A program made the translations under genes and the position numbers. DNA of 10,410 bases, taken from Gonapodya sp. JEL0774. Taxonomy: Eukaryota; Monoblepharomycota; Monoblepharidomycetes; Monoblepharidales; Gonapodyaceae. Location: positions 1 to 10,410 of the forward strand of contig JADIIX010000379.1 of the NCBI GenBank assembly GCA_027604505.1, given 5' to 3'. The number at the start of each line of letters is the position of its first letter. Position 1 is the first letter of the stretch. Below, piece by piece: positions 9,870-10,410 of the stretch. The notes below the pieces were generated by a model. The model searched no databases. It was not told the DNA's origin and saw only the letters and a program-made list of their open reading frames with translations.

Positions 9870-10410
9870 CGACTTTGTTGGCGCACGTGCTACTTGTGAA
9901 TTGAAGTAATGTATCGCTGTCTTGTCAGTATGTCACCGGACGTTGCCGGAACTCGGTCGGGCTGTGGGCTTTTTCCTTGGTAGCTTAGTTGGATTGTGCA
10001 TGCTTCCGAATACAATATAAATTTCGCTCCTTTTATATCCCTCGCTCTATTTCCCAAGATACCCATGAAACCTCCCGTAGTCTTCCCGGAATATGCCCGA
10101 ATGTCTGTTGGGTGCTGTGGTTCCCAAATCTTCCCACGATCTTCCTTCGCCAAATGGGTGCTTGGTGCACGAGCTGCGAGTGATGCAACTTCGAACATCA
10201 CTAGCATGACAAGACGATGATGGCAAATATTTCAATCGTAGTAGAAGTGGCCAGTTCATAAAAATACTTTTTGTTTGCGAGTCAGCAGACCATATACAAC
10301 TTTCAGATCTCAGCACTATTCCATATTGGCAGCTATTGAGGAACGGACAGTTTCCGATTGGATTGAGTGGGTACTAAACTTTCAGTTTGCGGTGAAATGC
10401 TTGCACTACG
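9870..10410. other. Downstream region without a recognised gene
   Basis: This follows the stop of the sensor gene. No cyclase, kinase, phosphodiesterase or receiver motif is visible in any frame, so the sensor does not obviously continue here. Open frames overlap on both strands at about 9890-10207. The longest is a 105-codon minus-strand frame, listed separately. From about 10210 to the end the sequence is A/T-richer, with many stops in all frames, and holds nothing I recognise. Confidence 0.5.
9890..10207 (-). CDS. Uncertain small ORF, 105 codons, family not recognised
   Basis: An ATG at about 10207 opens 105 codons on the minus strand, ending in TAG at about 9890. The protein begins MLVMFEVASLAARAPSTHLA and contains WEPQHPTDIRAYSGKTTGGF. 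Its composition is even, with no long low-complexity run, but I recognise no domain, signal peptide or membrane segment. It faces the sensor gene tail to tail. Overlapping plus-strand frames cover the same bases, so chance is a real possibility. It could also be an exon of a larger minus-strand gene entering from beyond the window. Confidence 0.2.
   Translation of the reverse strand: MLVMFEVASLAARAPSTHLAKEDRGKIWEPQHPTDIRAYSGKTTGGFMGILGNRARDIKGAKFILYSEACTIQLSYQGKSPQPDRVPATSGDILTRQRYITSIHK

Noticed and set aside
9981-9992. TAGCTTAGTTGG, which resembles a tRNA D-arm and box A
   Set aside because: The D stem does not pair well, no GGTTCGA-type box B lies at the expected distance, and no 7-bp acceptor stem can be formed around it.
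1-10410. CRISPR arrays, insertion sequences, transposon ends, rRNA or long repeats
   Set aside because: No regularly spaced repeats, no transposase or reverse-transcriptase motifs and no terminal inverted repeats were seen on either strand.

Overview
The window reads as nuclear DNA of a fungus, most likely a zoosporic (chytrid-type) lineage. Three genes are interrupted by short introns of 62-86 nt, mostly with GTGAGT-type donors, GC content is moderate, and one gene encodes an extracellular Cache-type sensor with a HAMP domain, a design frequent in chytrid-like fungi. The lineage is an inference from architecture and not a proven assignment. All gene models below were assembled by hand from reading frame, splice signals and phase.

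Layout. (1) About 2-750, plus strand: the 3' end of a seven-transmembrane receptor, from the second extracellular loop (CWL motif) through TM5, TM6 and TM7, in three exons. (2) 751-2166: a convergent intergenic stretch without an intact gene. It holds several Ser/Pro-rich open stretches that change frame and carry stops, so it is either a decayed or mis-sequenced gene or an unresolved receptor tail. (3) 2167-6955, minus strand: a large four-exon gene for a 1514-residue TPR and J-domain co-chaperone (DNAJC7-like C-terminal half) with a disordered N-terminal half of roughly 900 residues rich in Phe-x-Phe motifs. (4) 6956-7544: a divergent intergenic region that should hold promoters for genes 3 and 5. 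(5) 7545-9869, plus strand: a ten-exon gene for a roughly 550-residue membrane sensor (TM1, extracellular double-Cache-like region, TM2, HAMP) that ends in a short Ser-rich tail with no recognisable output domain. (6) 9870-10410: no clear gene; one 105-codon minus-strand ORF of uncertain status.

How they fit together: two of the three genes are membrane receptors (a GPCR and a Cache-HAMP sensor), the third is an Hsp70/Hsp90-type co-chaperone. They lie in different orientations and nothing shows that they work in one pathway. The most unusual items are the apparently output-less Cache-HAMP sensor, its 17-nt micro-exon, and the very long F-x-F-rich extension on the TPR-J protein.
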